DNA from: UBA1479 sp038109305
GTDB taxonomy: Bacteria; Pseudomonadota; Alphaproteobacteria; Rhodospirillales; Casp-alpha2
Reading direction: 5' to 3'
Assembly: GCA_038109305.1 (NCBI GenBank)
Contig: JAYNIR010000006.1
Span: forward strand, 1-64,000
Length of the DNA: 64,000 nucleotides
This document shows positions 33,934 to 44,773 of this stretch, piece by piece. Each line of letters opens with the position of its first letter. Positions within the stretch are counted from its first letter, which is position 1. The notes below the pieces were generated by a model. It saw only the letters and a list, made by a program, of their open reading frames with translations. It made no database searches and was not told where the DNA came from. The position numbers and the translations under genes were made by a program.

Positions 33934-34024
33934 GGGCGACAGTGGCTTCGCGAAGACCAAAAATCCTCACGAAGCCGGAGCCGACCGAAGGCGCGCGACA
34001 GCAGCTTCGCGCGAGATAAATATC
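33934..34024. repeat. Two degenerate tandem copies of a ~32 bp extragenic repeat
   Basis: Units at 33934-33965 and 33993-34024 (59 bp apart) share G-GCGACAG-rGCTTCGCG-GAGA-AAA-AT, differing at about ten positions. They fill the convergent gap between the SulP remnant and the isocitrate-lyase-family gene. Unit one also forms an inverted repeat with the following CGAAGCC (33970-33976), so it may double as a terminator. The GTGGCTTCGCGAA core resembles the repeats near dnaJ and hisE. Confidence 0.55.
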
Positions 34025-34961
34025 AGTCATGACCGCCGGGTTGATGGCCGACGGTGCCGGCGTATTTTGCGAGCTCGGCTTCGTCCAGATAGGCTTCTTC
34101 CCACTTCTTGATCTGATCGAATCCGGCAAAGGTATGGAAGTCACCGACCGGGTGGGACTTCATGCCGTCAAATTGTTCGGCTTCGACCATCGGGCCCTTA
34201 TCGCGCAGGTCGACGCAGAAATCGTAAAGCGACAACAGCGTCGCGCGGAACAGCGCGCCCGGCAGGATGGTGATGGCGATGCCTAGATCGTTCATTTCCT
34301 CTTCGGTGAAGCGCGGCGACACGCCGGTCTGGTTATAAAACACCGGGCCGTTTACTTCCTTGCAGATGCGGGCCACTTCCTCGCGGCTTGTCGGGCCTTC
34401 GACGAAGGCCATGTCGGCGCCGGCGTCCAGATACGCGTTGGCGCGTTCGATCGCGATGTCGAGGGAGCCGCCGACGGCGCCGCGGCTGTCGGTCCGCGCG
34501 ATGATGATGAAGTCCTTGTCCAATTGGTTGCGCACGTCGGCCGCCGCGCGGTATTTGCCGCAGGCTTCTTCCATGGGGATAACTTGGCGCCCCGCCACGT
34601 GGCCGCAGCGTTTGGGAATGATCTGGTCTTCCAGATGGACGCCGGCGACGCCGGTCTGGATGTATTCGCGGATAGTGCGGATGACGTTGATGGCGTTGCC
34701 GTAGCCGTTGTCACTGTCAGCAATCACCGGCACGTCGACGGCGTTGGCGATGTAGCGCGCGTTCAGGTGCATTTCGGTCATGGTGGCCAGGCCCGCATCG
34801 GGCATGCCCAACAGCGCCAGCGAGGTGCCGTAGCCGGTCATATAAACAGCCGGGAAGCCGACCTTTTCCAAGATTTTTGCGGAAAGCGCGTTGTAGCAGC
34901 CGGGAACGACGATGGTTTTGCCGGTTTTGAGCATTTCGCGCAGGCGGGTGGATTGGCGCAT
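34023..34961 (-). CDS. Isocitrate lyase/PEP mutase-superfamily enzyme
   Basis: 312 aa. A single-domain ICL/PEPM barrel: VPGCYNALSAKILEKVGFPA, VIADSDNGYGNAINVIRT (metal-binding Asp pair), GVHLEDQIIPKRCGH (the KRCGH catalytic loop motif) and IIARTDSRGA. Possible activities in this group are oxaloacetate decarboxylase, methylisocitrate lyase or carboxyphosphonoenolpyruvate mutase; I cannot tell which. No 2-methylcitrate or phosphonate genes are nearby. ATG at 34961 follows GGAGG. The frame is open upstream to 35078 but that part is not family-like. Confidence 0.9.
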   Translation of the reverse strand: MRQSTRLREMLKTGKTIVVPGCYNALSAKILEKVGFPAVYMTGYGTSLALLGMPDAGLATMTEMHLNARYIANAVDVPVIADSDNGYGNAINVIRTIREYIQTGVAGVHLEDQIIPKRCGHVAGRQVIPMEEACGKYRAAADVRNQLDKDFIIIARTDSRGAVGGSLDIAIERANAYLDAGADMAFVEGPTSREEVARICKEVNGPVFYNQTGVSPRFTEEEMNDLGIAITILPGALFRATLLSLYDFCVDLRDKGPMVEAEQFDGMKSHPVGDFHTFAGFDQIKKWEEAYLDEAELAKYAGTVGHQPGGHD

Positions 34962-35067
34962 GGGGCCTCCTTTCAGGTGTGACGTGATCAGGTCAAGCGC
35001 GCGGGGCGGGCTGCGGGCGCATTTGCGCCGCCGGCCCGGCCCGCGTTGGCTTGGGCATGGCGGTAAT

Positions 35068-36261
35068 CTAAATCCCAAACACCCAGGGTGCCAATAGGTA
35101 CATGGCGGCGAAGGTCACGGCGAAAGCGATAATGTTCAGCCAGAACCTGGCCCGGACCATGTCTCCCAGGCGCATGCCGTCATAGGAAAACACGATGGCG
35201 TTGGGCGGTGTCGCCACCGGCATCATGCGCGCCGTGGATGCGCCGACGGCCACCGGCACCGCCAGATAGCGGGGATCGAGACCAAGCCCGGCCGCCACGG
35301 CGGCGAGGATCGGCAGGAACGTCGCCGTCGACGCCGTGTTGGAGGTGATTTCCGCCAGATAGGCGATGGCCACGGTGACGATGAAGACCAGCGTCCAGAC
35401 GCCCACATTGAACCCGGTCACCCGCCTGCCGATCTAGGCAGCGAGGCCCGTTCCCTAGAACCCACCGGCCAGCGCCAGCGCGCCGCCGACCAATCCATGG
35501 CGAACACGCCGTCCTTGAGCAAAATCGGCCAGGCTAACAGTGCGATGGCGGCGGCGATGGCGATCATCGTGTCGTTGATCGGCAGCCCCGCCCACGCGAC
35601 GATCTTGGCCCGGAAAATCTAGCCCAAGGCCGTCGCGGTGAAAACGGCGGCGACCGCGCGTTCGCCGCGGGACAGGCCGCCGAGCGCCGCAAGCTCGGCG
35701 CGGATCACATCGACGGTGTCGCCAAGCGCGAACCCCTTGGTTGAAAAAACAAACTTGGTCAACAGCACCCAGGCGACCGGCAACATCACCAGCACGACGG
35801 TTACGCCCGAGCGCATCCAGGTGAAGAAGTCGATCTGAATGTTGTAATTGCTATGCAGGAAGCTCGCGAAGAGCGCATTGGGCGGCATGCCGATCAGGGT
35901 GCCGACAGCGCCGATGGACGCGGCGTAGGCAATGCATAGCATCAACCCGACGCCGAAGTTGCGGGCGGCGTTTCCGTCTTGGGATTTTTGCGTCGCGAAT
36001 TCCATCACCGACAGGCCGACCGCAAACATCATGATTGTCGTCGTGGTTTTGGATATCCACACGACCAGAGACGCGGCCGCCAGCATGAAGCCCAGGATGA
36101 TGCGACTCGGGCTGGTGCCGACCATGGAGATGATCCGATTTCATGCCGTCGGGCGCGGGCAGCAAATAAATTATCACCGCCACCGCCGGCCCAGCGACCA
36201 GGGCTGCGATCCGAAGCGGCTACCATGCCGCCTCGGCCTTCTTTATGTCGGTATCGGCCAA
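35068..36261 (-). pseudogene. Decayed SLC13/DASS-type anion transporter
   Basis: A transporter gene broken many times. It seems to start at a TTG (36261) after GGAGGG, reads ADTDIKKAEAAW, and hits TAG at 36220-36222. After PAPDGM (about 36146) some 75 residues are missing and the frame changes, resuming as RIISMVGTSPSRIILGFM. A TAG at 35619-35621 follows ATALG, with IFRAKIVAWAGLPINDT continuing. Another deletion/frame change near 35490 is followed by ALAGGF-TAG (35455-35457)-GTGLAA-TAG (35434-35436)-IGRRVTGFNVG. The C-terminus (TSNTASTATFLPILAAVA, then PVATPPNAIVFSYDGM) is clean. Family: sodium-coupled dicarboxylate/sulfate carriers. Confidence 0.85.
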
Positions 36262-36387
36262 GGGGCCCTCCTCTCCCAGCGGGTCGGCGCAGTGCGCCGG
36301 ACGCCCGCCCCTCAAAAATCAGGGGAGCTTAACCGCGCCAAATATATCCGACTTGATATATCTCAAGCGAGCCTTGCGGCGGCGGGA

Positions 36388-37656
36388 TCAGCGGAAGTGG
36401 CGGTCCTTTTGCATCAGCCACAAAAGGATCATCAGCGCCGGCAACGACGCCAGCGTCGTCAATATAAAGTAGTTGGCCCAGCCGACGGCCTGTGCGACCT
36501 CGCCGCCGCCGGCGACGAAGATTTTCCGGCCCAAGGCGGCGAAGGCGGTCAAGAGCGCGTATTGCGTGGCGCTATATGCGCGATCGCAAAGGGCGGACAG
36601 GTAAGCGACGAAACACGCCGTCGCCATGGCGCTGGTCATGTTTTCAAGCGCGATGACCACCGTCAGCGCCGGTACGCTGGGCCCCTGCCCTGCCAGCCAG
36701 GCGAACGCGAGGTTGGTCAGCGCCTGCATCAGCCCGCAGGCGAAAAGCGCCCGAAACACGCCGAAGCGCGCAACCAAAAGCCCGCCCGCAACGGCGCCCG
36801 CAATGCTCATGGCGAAGCCCCAGGCCTTGGTAACCAGACCGATCTGAGTCTTGGTGAAGCCCATGTCCAGATAGAACGGATTGGCCATGACGCCCAACAG
36901 ACCTTCGCCACACTGGAACAGCGTGATGAACAGCAACACGATGATCCAGTTGCGCCGGGTCATGAAATCCAAAAACGGTTCGACGATCGCAGTTCGGAAC
37001 GGTTGCCCCGATTTCGTCGGTGGGCGTTTGGGCTCGCTTGCCGCCAATGTCGTCAAAATGCCGACGGTCATCAGCACCGCCATCATGGCGTAGGCCGCCT
37101 GCCAGCCCCATTGATCGGCGATCAAAAGTGCGCCGGCGCCGGACGCCAGCACGCCTAAGCGGTATCCGTTGACGAAGTTGGCCGTGCCGGGGCCTTCGAG
37201 GTCGCGGTCCAGCGTATCGATGCGGTAGGCGTCGGCGACGATGTCCTGGGTCGCCGACGCGGCCGCCAGCACGACCGCCCAAAAAGCCGTCCCGGCGAGG
37301 TCGCGCCCGGGATCGGAAAAGCCCAAGAAAACGATGGCAAGGGCGACCATGGTTTGCGACAGCAACAACCACGCGCGCCGTTGGCCAAGCGCGCGGGTCA
37401 GGACCGGTAGCGGCGTTTGATTGACCACGGGCGCCCACAAAGGTTTCGCCACATAGGCCGCACCCGCCAGCGAGAACCAGCCGATGGCGGCGACGGACAG
37501 TCCCGATTCACGGAGCCACGCCGACAGCGTCGAAAAAACCAACAGATAGGGAAGCCCGCTCGCAAAGCCCAGGCACAAGACGATCAGTGCGCGGCGATGG
37601 AAGTACGCCGCGAGTGCGTCGGTCCAGGTCCGGCGGGGATGGTCGGTCACGGCCAA
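36388..37656 (-). CDS. AmpG-like MFS permease
   Basis: 422 aa, about 12 hydrophobic segments, major facilitator fold. GFASGLPYLLVFSTLSAWLR and SATQDIVADAYRIDTL match AmpG, the inner-membrane importer of anhydro-muropeptides in peptidoglycan recycling. IALENMTSAMATACFVAYL is the matching second-half signature. It would act downstream of cell-wall hydrolases such as the Bax-like protein at 17 kb. No beta-lactamase or ampD nearby. Intact. Confidence 0.87.
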   Translation of the reverse strand: MAVTDHPRRTWTDALAAYFHRRALIVLCLGFASGLPYLLVFSTLSAWLRESGLSVAAIGWFSLAGAAYVAKPLWAPVVNQTPLPVLTRALGQRRAWLLLSQTMVALAIVFLGFSDPGRDLAGTAFWAVVLAAASATQDIVADAYRIDTLDRDLEGPGTANFVNGYRLGVLASGAGALLIADQWGWQAAYAMMAVLMTVGILTTLAASEPKRPPTKSGQPFRTAIVEPFLDFMTRRNWIIVLLFITLFQCGEGLLGVMANPFYLDMGFTKTQIGLVTKAWGFAMSIAGAVAGGLLVARFGVFRALFACGLMQALTNLAFAWLAGQGPSVPALTVVIALENMTSAMATACFVAYLSALCDRAYSATQYALLTAFAALGRKIFVAGGGEVAQAVGWANYFILTTLASLPALMILLWLMQKDRHFR

Positions 37657-37739
37657 GCGTCCTTTCCAAGACGACCTTTCGGGGGAAACCTTAGGCGCGG
37701 CTCTGGATGCTCACAAGCGATTAAGCTGTGGGCCAAGCG

Positions 37740-39592
<1,853 letters not shown>

Positions 39593-39593
<1 letters not shown>

Positions 39594-40585
39594 TAGCCCA
39601 AGGCCTCCGCCATGATCCATTTCAGATCCACGTCGGGCCGCGCGCCGATATGTTGGATGACGTGCGCCGCCGCGATGCCGCCCATGCGGGCCGCCGTCAC
39701 CAGGTCTTTTTCGTGCGTATAGCCGTATAGGAACCCGGCTGCGTAGGCATCGCCAGCGCCGGTTGTGTCGCGCACCATGTCGACCGTTTCAGCGTCGACA
39801 ACGTGCACTTCGTCACCGGCGACGATGACCGAGCCCTTGCCTGAGCGCGTCAACGCCGCGATCTTGCAATGCCCGCGCACGTTCTGCAGCGCGTCGTCGA
39901 ACGAGTCCACCTGATAGAGCGAGGTGATTTCGTCTTCGTTGGCGAACAGGATGTCGACGTCGCCTTCGATCAGTTTCAGGAAATCGTCCCGGTGGCGGTC
40001 GACACAAAAGGCATCTGACAGCGACAGCGACACCTCGCGCCCGGCGTCATGCGCGGCGCGGGCGGCGGTGCGGAAGGCTTCTTTCGCTTCGAGCGGATCC
40101 CACAGGTATCCTTCAAGATACGTGACCTTGGATTTGGCGATGACGTCCGTGTCCACATCGGCCGGGCCGAAATGCACGCTGGCGCCCAGGTACGTCAGCA
40201 TCGTGCGTTCCGCATCGGGGGTGACCAATACCAGACAGTTGGCGGTGTCGGGGCCGTCGGCCGCCGGCTGGGTTTCGAAATGCACGCCCAAGGATCGGAT
40301 GTCGTGCGCGAAGATGCGACCCAGTTCGTCGTCCCGAACCTTGCCCATGAAGGCCGCCTTGCCACCCAGGCCCGCGAGCACGGCGATGGTGTTGGCGGCG
40401 GACCCCCCGGAACATTCGGTCGCCGGGCCGACTTTTTCATAGACGGCGCGCGACCGGTCCTGATCGACCAGGGTCATCGCGCCCTTGTCGAGGCCCTGGG
40501 CCGCGAGAAACGTATCATCGGTTCGGGTCAGCACGTCGACGATGGCGTTGCCGATGCCGGCAACGTCGTAACGGGGGTTATTCAT
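39593..40585 (-). CDS. PfkB-family adenosine kinase-like sugar kinase
   Basis: 330 aa ribokinase-fold kinase. ECSGGSAANTIAVLAGLGG (about 57-75) and DTTGAGDAYAAGFLYGY (about 274-290, catalytic Asp and anion hole) are the two PfkB signatures. The N-terminus YDVAGIGNAIVDVL is typical of the alphaproteobacterial adenosine kinase group. Substrate assignment to adenosine is by family resemblance. Stop codon overlaps the typA start (TAATG). Confidence 0.9.
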
Positions 40586-40763
40586 GGGAAAGCCTTTGTA
40601 ATCTCACGCTCGCGTCGGGGCGGCCCAGCCGCCCTCAATTGCGGGCGGAGTATAGCGTCCGCGCCGCCACAGTCCAGTGGGAAGCCCGAGCGGCCCGGGC
40701 AACCGTCGGGCGGATCCGGGTAATTTCCCTGCCGACGCTTGAAATTACCGGGGAATCGGACAA

Positions 40764-41546
40764 ATGTGGGCCATGATCGATGCCTTCATCAAAGGCGTCC
40801 AGCAACTGGGCGACAAATACACCCGACGGCCCCTTTGTTTCAGCATCGGGGCGGCGCTGGCCATTTTCGCAGGCCTATGGGCGGCGGCCTTCGGCCTTTT
40901 CAAGTACACGGCCTTTTTCTCCATCCCGTGGATCGAGACCGTCGCCGACTGGCTAGGCGGGATTGTTGTTCTGATCCTGACTTGGGCACTGTTCCCGGGC
41001 GTCGTTTCCGCCGTCGTTACGTTGTTCCTCGAACAGATCGCCGAACAGGTCGAGCGCCGCCACTACCCGAGTCTACCCGCCGCGGCGGGCCAGTCAGCGG
41101 GCGAACAGGTTGCGACGGCGCTCCGCTTTTTGGGACTGGTGGTGCTGCTGAACCTATTGCTACTACCGTTCATACTTCTGGGGCCGGCTTATCCGCTCTT
41201 ATATTATACGGTAAATGGATACCTTCTGGGTCGGGAATACTTCGAAATAATCGCCGCCCGCAGGCTTGCTGCCCGCGACGTGGCGATGATCCGCCGCCAG
41301 CGGTCCAGCTACATCTTCATGGCGGGCGTCGCCATCGCGCTTTTGCTGACCGTGCCCATCGTCAACTTTTTGACCCCGGTGATCGCCACCGCCGCCATGG
41401 TGCACTTGTTCCAACGGTACCGCGGCGACGCCGGGCGCATGGGCGCCGGGCAGGCAGAGGCCGGCGGGCCGGGCGCGGCACCGACGACCCAACCGGCGGT
41501 TCGGCCCGACAACTCAGTGCTGGACGGAACGCGGCAGGATGCGTAA
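40764..41546 (+). CDS. EI24-domain (CysZ-like) membrane protein
   Basis: 260 aa with four to five hydrophobic segments. The N-terminal IDAFIKGVQQLGD and the RREGR-like stretch NGYLLGREYFEIIAARRL near residue 150-170 fit the EI24/CysZ family. CysZ takes up sulfate in gammaproteobacteria. Distant alphaproteobacterial members have no shown function. A second ATG three codons on (40773) is possible. The C-terminal 40 residues are Gly/Ala/Pro-rich. It overlaps the bactofilin gene by 8 bp. Confidence 0.82.
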   Translation: MWAMIDAFIKGVQQLGDKYTRRPLCFSIGAALAIFAGLWAAAFGLFKYTAFFSIPWIETVADWLGGIVVLILTWALFPGVVSAVVTLFLEQIAEQVERRHYPSLPAAAGQSAGEQVATALRFLGLVVLLNLLLLPFILLGPAYPLLYYTVNGYLLGREYFEIIAARRLAARDVAMIRRQRSSYIFMAGVAIALLLTVPIVNFLTPVIATAAMVHLFQRYRGDAGRMGAGQAEAGGPGAAPTTQPAVRPDNSVLDGTRQDA

Positions 41547-42135
41547 AGAAAAGTCCATGTTTGGCAAAAAAATCGGCAATTCGACCCCTTCAGAGGACAC
41601 TTTTGAAAAGGATTCCGACGTGAGTGACGAAACCCGAGACGGCAACGACGATCTGTCCGCCCCGCCGCTGAAACCCTTTTCCCGAAAAGGAACGCATGCG
41701 CCCGAGCCGCCGATGTCGTCGGGGCTGCAGCCGGACATGCACCGCCGGGCGCCGGAAATGCCGTCGACGACGCGGCGCATCGATCGCGCGCGCTCGCTCG
41801 ATTCGGGATCGGACCCAAAACGCCTTATCGTCGGCCGGGACATTTCGCTGACCGGCGAAATCACCTCATGCGACCGGCTGGTGGTTGAGGGTCAGGTCGA
41901 AGTGACGCTGCCGTCGGCCCGCCTGATTGAGGTTTCGCCGACCGGCGTGTTCAAAGGCAACGCCGATGTGGAGGAGGCCGACATTTCCGGCCGTTTCGAA
42001 GGCGAATTGACCGTTCGCGGGCGCTTGGTCGTCCGCGCCGGGGGGCGCATCACCGGGAAAATCCGCTATAGCCGGATCGTCATCGAGCAGGGCGGCGAAA
42101 TCTCGGGCGACATGCGTACCCTGGATGAAAGCTAG
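41539..42135 (+). CDS. Bactofilin (polymer-forming cytoskeletal protein)
   Basis: 198 aa. A charged disordered N-terminus (about 1-90) is followed by the bactofilin beta-helix (about 95-190) with repeating hydrophobic strands: RLIVGRDISLTGEITSCDRL, VVEGQVEVTL, EADISGRFEGELTVRGRLVV and GRITGKIRYSRIVIEQGGEI. Bactofilins polymerise without nucleotide and organise cell-wall enzymes at membranes. Start at 41539 overlaps the EI24 stop. An ATG at 41557 (MFGKK) would give a more usual N-terminus. Confidence 0.93.
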   Translation: MRKEKSMFGKKIGNSTPSEDTFEKDSDVSDETRDGNDDLSAPPLKPFSRKGTHAPEPPMSSGLQPDMHRRAPEMPSTTRRIDRARSLDSGSDPKRLIVGRDISLTGEITSCDRLVVEGQVEVTLPSARLIEVSPTGVFKGNADVEEADISGRFEGELTVRGRLVVRAGGRITGKIRYSRIVIEQGGEISGDMRTLDES

Positions 42136-42586
42136 GTTCGGACGCTTCCTTCCGGTTGTTCTGGCGTTGGGCCTTTCGGCCTGCGCCGCGGCCGGGCCCG
42201 CCCCGGTGCCTGGCAACACCGCTCAGTCCGCATACGATCAACCGCCCGAATCGGCAAACCAGGCCGAACCCGAGGTCGCGGGTCTGCCGCCCCTGCCGCC
42301 GATCGCCCCCGCCGACATCATGGGATATTCGCGGGCGGAACTGGTCAGCGCGCTGGGTGCGCCGGTCTTTCGGCGGGTCGACAAGGGATCGGAGATGCTG
42401 CGGTTTCAAGGTCAGGGCTGCGTGCTGGATGTGTATCTGTACCCGGACATGAACGGGCCCGCCGGCCCGGATGGAAAAACCATCCCCGGCCACGCCCGGA
42501 TCGCGCATTTGGAAGCGCGGGACGTCCGCGGCTTTTCCATGGAAAAGCAGGCCTGCCTGGGGCTGACGCCGCGGGCGCGGGGCTAA
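42125..42586 (+). CDS. Putative lipoprotein with BamE/SmpA-like C-terminal region
   Basis: 153 aa. Signal peptide with lipobox LSAC (cysteine about residue 20), a Pro-rich linker, then IMGYSRAELVSALGAPVFRR and MLRFQGQGCVLDVYLYPD, which resemble the helix-strand pattern of BamE/SmpA proteins. Two further cysteines could form a disulfide. Predicted outer-membrane or periplasm-facing lipoprotein of unknown function. Overlaps the bactofilin stop by 11 bp, so EI24-bactofilin-lipoprotein probably form one operon. Confidence 0.8.
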   Translation: MKARFGRFLPVVLALGLSACAAAGPAPVPGNTAQSAYDQPPESANQAEPEVAGLPPLPPIAPADIMGYSRAELVSALGAPVFRRVDKGSEMLRFQGQGCVLDVYLYPDMNGPAGPDGKTIPGHARIAHLEARDVRGFSMEKQACLGLTPRARG

Positions 42587-42612
42587 TACCTAGAAGCCTT
42601 TACCTAGGTCCG

Positions 42613-43248
42613 TTAAACCGTCGTTTTTCCCTTGAACCGGCAGAGGTCCGACACCGAGCATTTGATGCACTCAGGCCTCCGCGCCTTGCAAACATAACGG
42701 CCCAGCAAGATCAGCCAGTGGTGGGCGTGGCGCATATAGGCGCCGGGGGTCACCTTCAACAGCTTCTTTTCCACGGCCAACGGGGTTTTGCCGGGGGCGA
42801 TGCCGGTGCGGTTGCCGATCCGGAAGATGTGCGTGTCGACGGCGATGGTCGGCGCGCCGAAAGCGATGTTGCGGACCACGTTGGCGGTCTTGCGGCCGAC
42901 GCCGGGGAGCGCTTCAAGCGCGTCCTGATCGTCCAGCACTTGCGATCCGTGCCGTTCGATCAGGATTTTTGACAGCGCGTGGACGTTCTTCGCCTTGTTG
43001 CGGTAAAGCCCGATTGTTTTGACGTAGTCGCGGATTTTGGCTTCGCCCAGCGCCGCCATTTTCTCGGGCGTGTCGGCGACCTTGAACAAGGGCCCGGTGG
43101 CCTTGTTGACGCCCACGTCCGTTGCCTGCGCCGACAGCACGACTGCGACCAGCAGCGTGAACGGATTGGTCCAATCCAGCTCGCCTTCCGGCTCCGGGTT
43201 TTCCGCCTGCAGGCGGCGGTAGAACTCCTCAACATCTGCTTTTTTCAT
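42613..43248 (-). CDS. nth: Endonuclease III
   Basis: 211 aa base-excision-repair glycosylase/AP lyase for oxidised pyrimidines. Helix-hairpin-helix LEALPGVGRKTANVV with catalytic Lys120, catalytic Asp138 in AVDTHIFRIGNRTGI, and the 4Fe-4S ligands C187, C194, C197 and C203 in the C-x6-C-x2-C-x5-C spacing. Length matches E. coli Nth. Convergent with the lipoprotein gene. Confidence 0.97.
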   Translation of the reverse strand: MKKADVEEFYRRLQAENPEPEGELDWTNPFTLLVAVVLSAQATDVGVNKATGPLFKVADTPEKMAALGEAKIRDYVKTIGLYRNKAKNVHALSKILIERHGSQVLDDQDALEALPGVGRKTANVVRNIAFGAPTIAVDTHIFRIGNRTGIAPGKTPLAVEKKLLKVTPGAYMRHAHHWLILLGRYVCKARRPECIKCSVSDLCRFKGKTTV

Positions 43249-43307
43249 GGCCGGAAGGTTCGCGAAAATTTCTGGTTAAGTAAAGCCGCCTGCGCCATCA
43301 TTCCCGC

Positions 43308-43808
43308 ATGATCGACCCCGCCGCCCCCTGCCTGTACCGGACCGAATTGCGCCCGCATCGGTCGATGTCCCTGAAGGGTGTGCACACGGCCATGTGGATT
43401 TTGTTCATCGCGTGGGTTCCCTTCATCGTTTTGTTCCTTTTCTTGGGCGCGTGGCCGGTCCTGCCGCTCATGGGCGGGGAGGCTTTGCTGCTGTACGCGT
43501 TGTTCCGGCTTAACCTCAAACGTGGTAACGAGGTCGAAACGATCGCCATGACCGAAACGGAATTGACGGTCGAGCGGGTCAACCATTGGGGACGTAAGCG
43601 GTCCTGGTCGTTTCAACCACAATGGCTGCAGGTGCTGGTCGAGGAAGCCCGGGGCCAAAGCGGCCGGCTGATGCTGCGGTCCCACGGCCGGTCGGTGGTT
43701 ATCGGACGATTTCTTACGAACACGGAACGATATAGCGTGGCTGACGGCTTGAAGCGCGCCATCGCCGGCCTGCGGCGTCCGGGCGCGCACGCGGAAAAGG
43801 CGGTTTAG
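43308..43808 (+). CDS. DUF2244 integral membrane protein
   Basis: 166 aa. Two hydrophobic segments (MWILFIAWVPFIVLFLFLG and VLPLMGGEALLLYALF, about 30-68) followed by a soluble beta-rich region with TETELTVERVNHWGRKRSW and WLQVLVEEARGQSGRLML. This is the DUF2244 pattern, commonly found next to nth or cytochrome oxidase genes in alphaproteobacteria. Function unknown. Divergent from nth, with about 60 bp between starts. Confidence 0.85.
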   Translation: MIDPAAPCLYRTELRPHRSMSLKGVHTAMWILFIAWVPFIVLFLFLGAWPVLPLMGGEALLLYALFRLNLKRGNEVETIAMTETELTVERVNHWGRKRSWSFQPQWLQVLVEEARGQSGRLMLRSHGRSVVIGRFLTNTERYSVADGLKRAIAGLRRPGAHAEKAV

Positions 43809-43845
43809 GCCGGCTTCCGACAATTTATTACGATGTAGAAACGGT

Positions 43846-44646
43846 TTAGGCGAGGCCCAGTACGTCGCGCATGGAATAAAGACCGGGGGCCTTGCCCCCG
43901 GTCCAGAGCGCGGCGCGGACAGCACCCCGGGCGAAAATGCCCCGGTTGGCCGCCTTGTGGATCAGTTCGACCCGTTCGCCGGGCCCGGCGAATACGATCG
44001 TATGATCGCCGACCACGTCGCCGCCTCGAAGCGCCGCGTAGCCGATGGCGCCTTCGGGCCGGGCACCCGTGTGGCCCTCGCGGCTCAGCACCGCGCTGGC
44101 ATCATGGTCGACGCCCCGGCCCGCCGCCGCCGCGCGGCCGAGCATGAGGGCCGTGCCCGAGGGCGCGTCGATCTTGTGCTTGTGGTGCATTTCGACGACT
44201 TCGATGTCGTAGTCGGATCCGAGCGCCGCCGCCACCTGTTCGGCCAGGCCAACCAAAAGATTAACGCCTAAGGACATGTTACCGGCCTGCACGACGGGGG
44301 CCTGTTTAGACGCCGCCGCGACCGCCGCCTGCTGCGCCGCATCGAGCCCCGTGGTGCCGATGACCATGGCGGTGCCGGTTTTGGCTGCGAGGGCCGCATT
44401 GGCCGCCGTTACGGCGGGCACGGTGAAGTCAATGACCACGTCGGACGCGGCAAACAGCGCCGCCGCGTTATCGCCGACTGCGACGCCCTGGCTCGCCACG
44501 CCCGCGAGCGCGCCCAGGTCCGTGCCGACGAGGTCGCTTCCTGGCGCTTCCGCGCCGCCGGCGAGGTCGGCGCACCGGGTCTCAATCACCGTTTCGATCA
44601 GCATCCGGCCCATGCGGCCGCCGCAGCCGACTATTCCGATTTTCAT
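43846..44646 (-). CDS. dapB: 4-hydroxy-tetrahydrodipicolinate reductase
   Basis: 266 aa. NAD(P)H-dependent step of lysine and diaminopimelate synthesis. Dinucleotide-binding GIVGCGGRMGRMLIETV at the N-terminus, VVEMHHKHKIDAPSGTALML (about 155-174) as the catalytic signature, and VIGTTGLDAAQQAAV. Length and motifs are complete. Divergent from the PNPOx-like gene. Confidence 0.96.
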   Translation of the reverse strand: MKIGIVGCGGRMGRMLIETVIETRCADLAGGAEAPGSDLVGTDLGALAGVASQGVAVGDNAAALFAASDVVIDFTVPAVTAANAALAAKTGTAMVIGTTGLDAAQQAAVAAASKQAPVVQAGNMSLGVNLLVGLAEQVAAALGSDYDIEVVEMHHKHKIDAPSGTALMLGRAAAAGRGVDHDASAVLSREGHTGARPEGAIGYAALRGGDVVGDHTIVFAGPGERVELIHKAANRGIFARGAVRAALWTGGKAPGLYSMRDVLGLA

Positions 44647-44773
44647 TTTAAGGCTCCGTCCCTATCCGTTGCCTTCGGCATCCACCGTCATTGCATGTGG
44701 CGGAAATCTATGGGCCTGGGCTAAGAAAGGGAACCGGAAAATTTCCGACCTAAATTCAGAGGACTTGTGCGCC

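Noticed and set aside
33934..34024. CRISPR array
   Set aside because: Only two imperfect units with a 27 bp interval, no cas genes and no further repeats.
35932..37158. 408-codon plus-strand frame across the SLC13 relic and AmpG
   Set aside because: No ribosome site, low-complexity Gln/Arg/Asp-rich translation, and antisense to a clear MFS protein.
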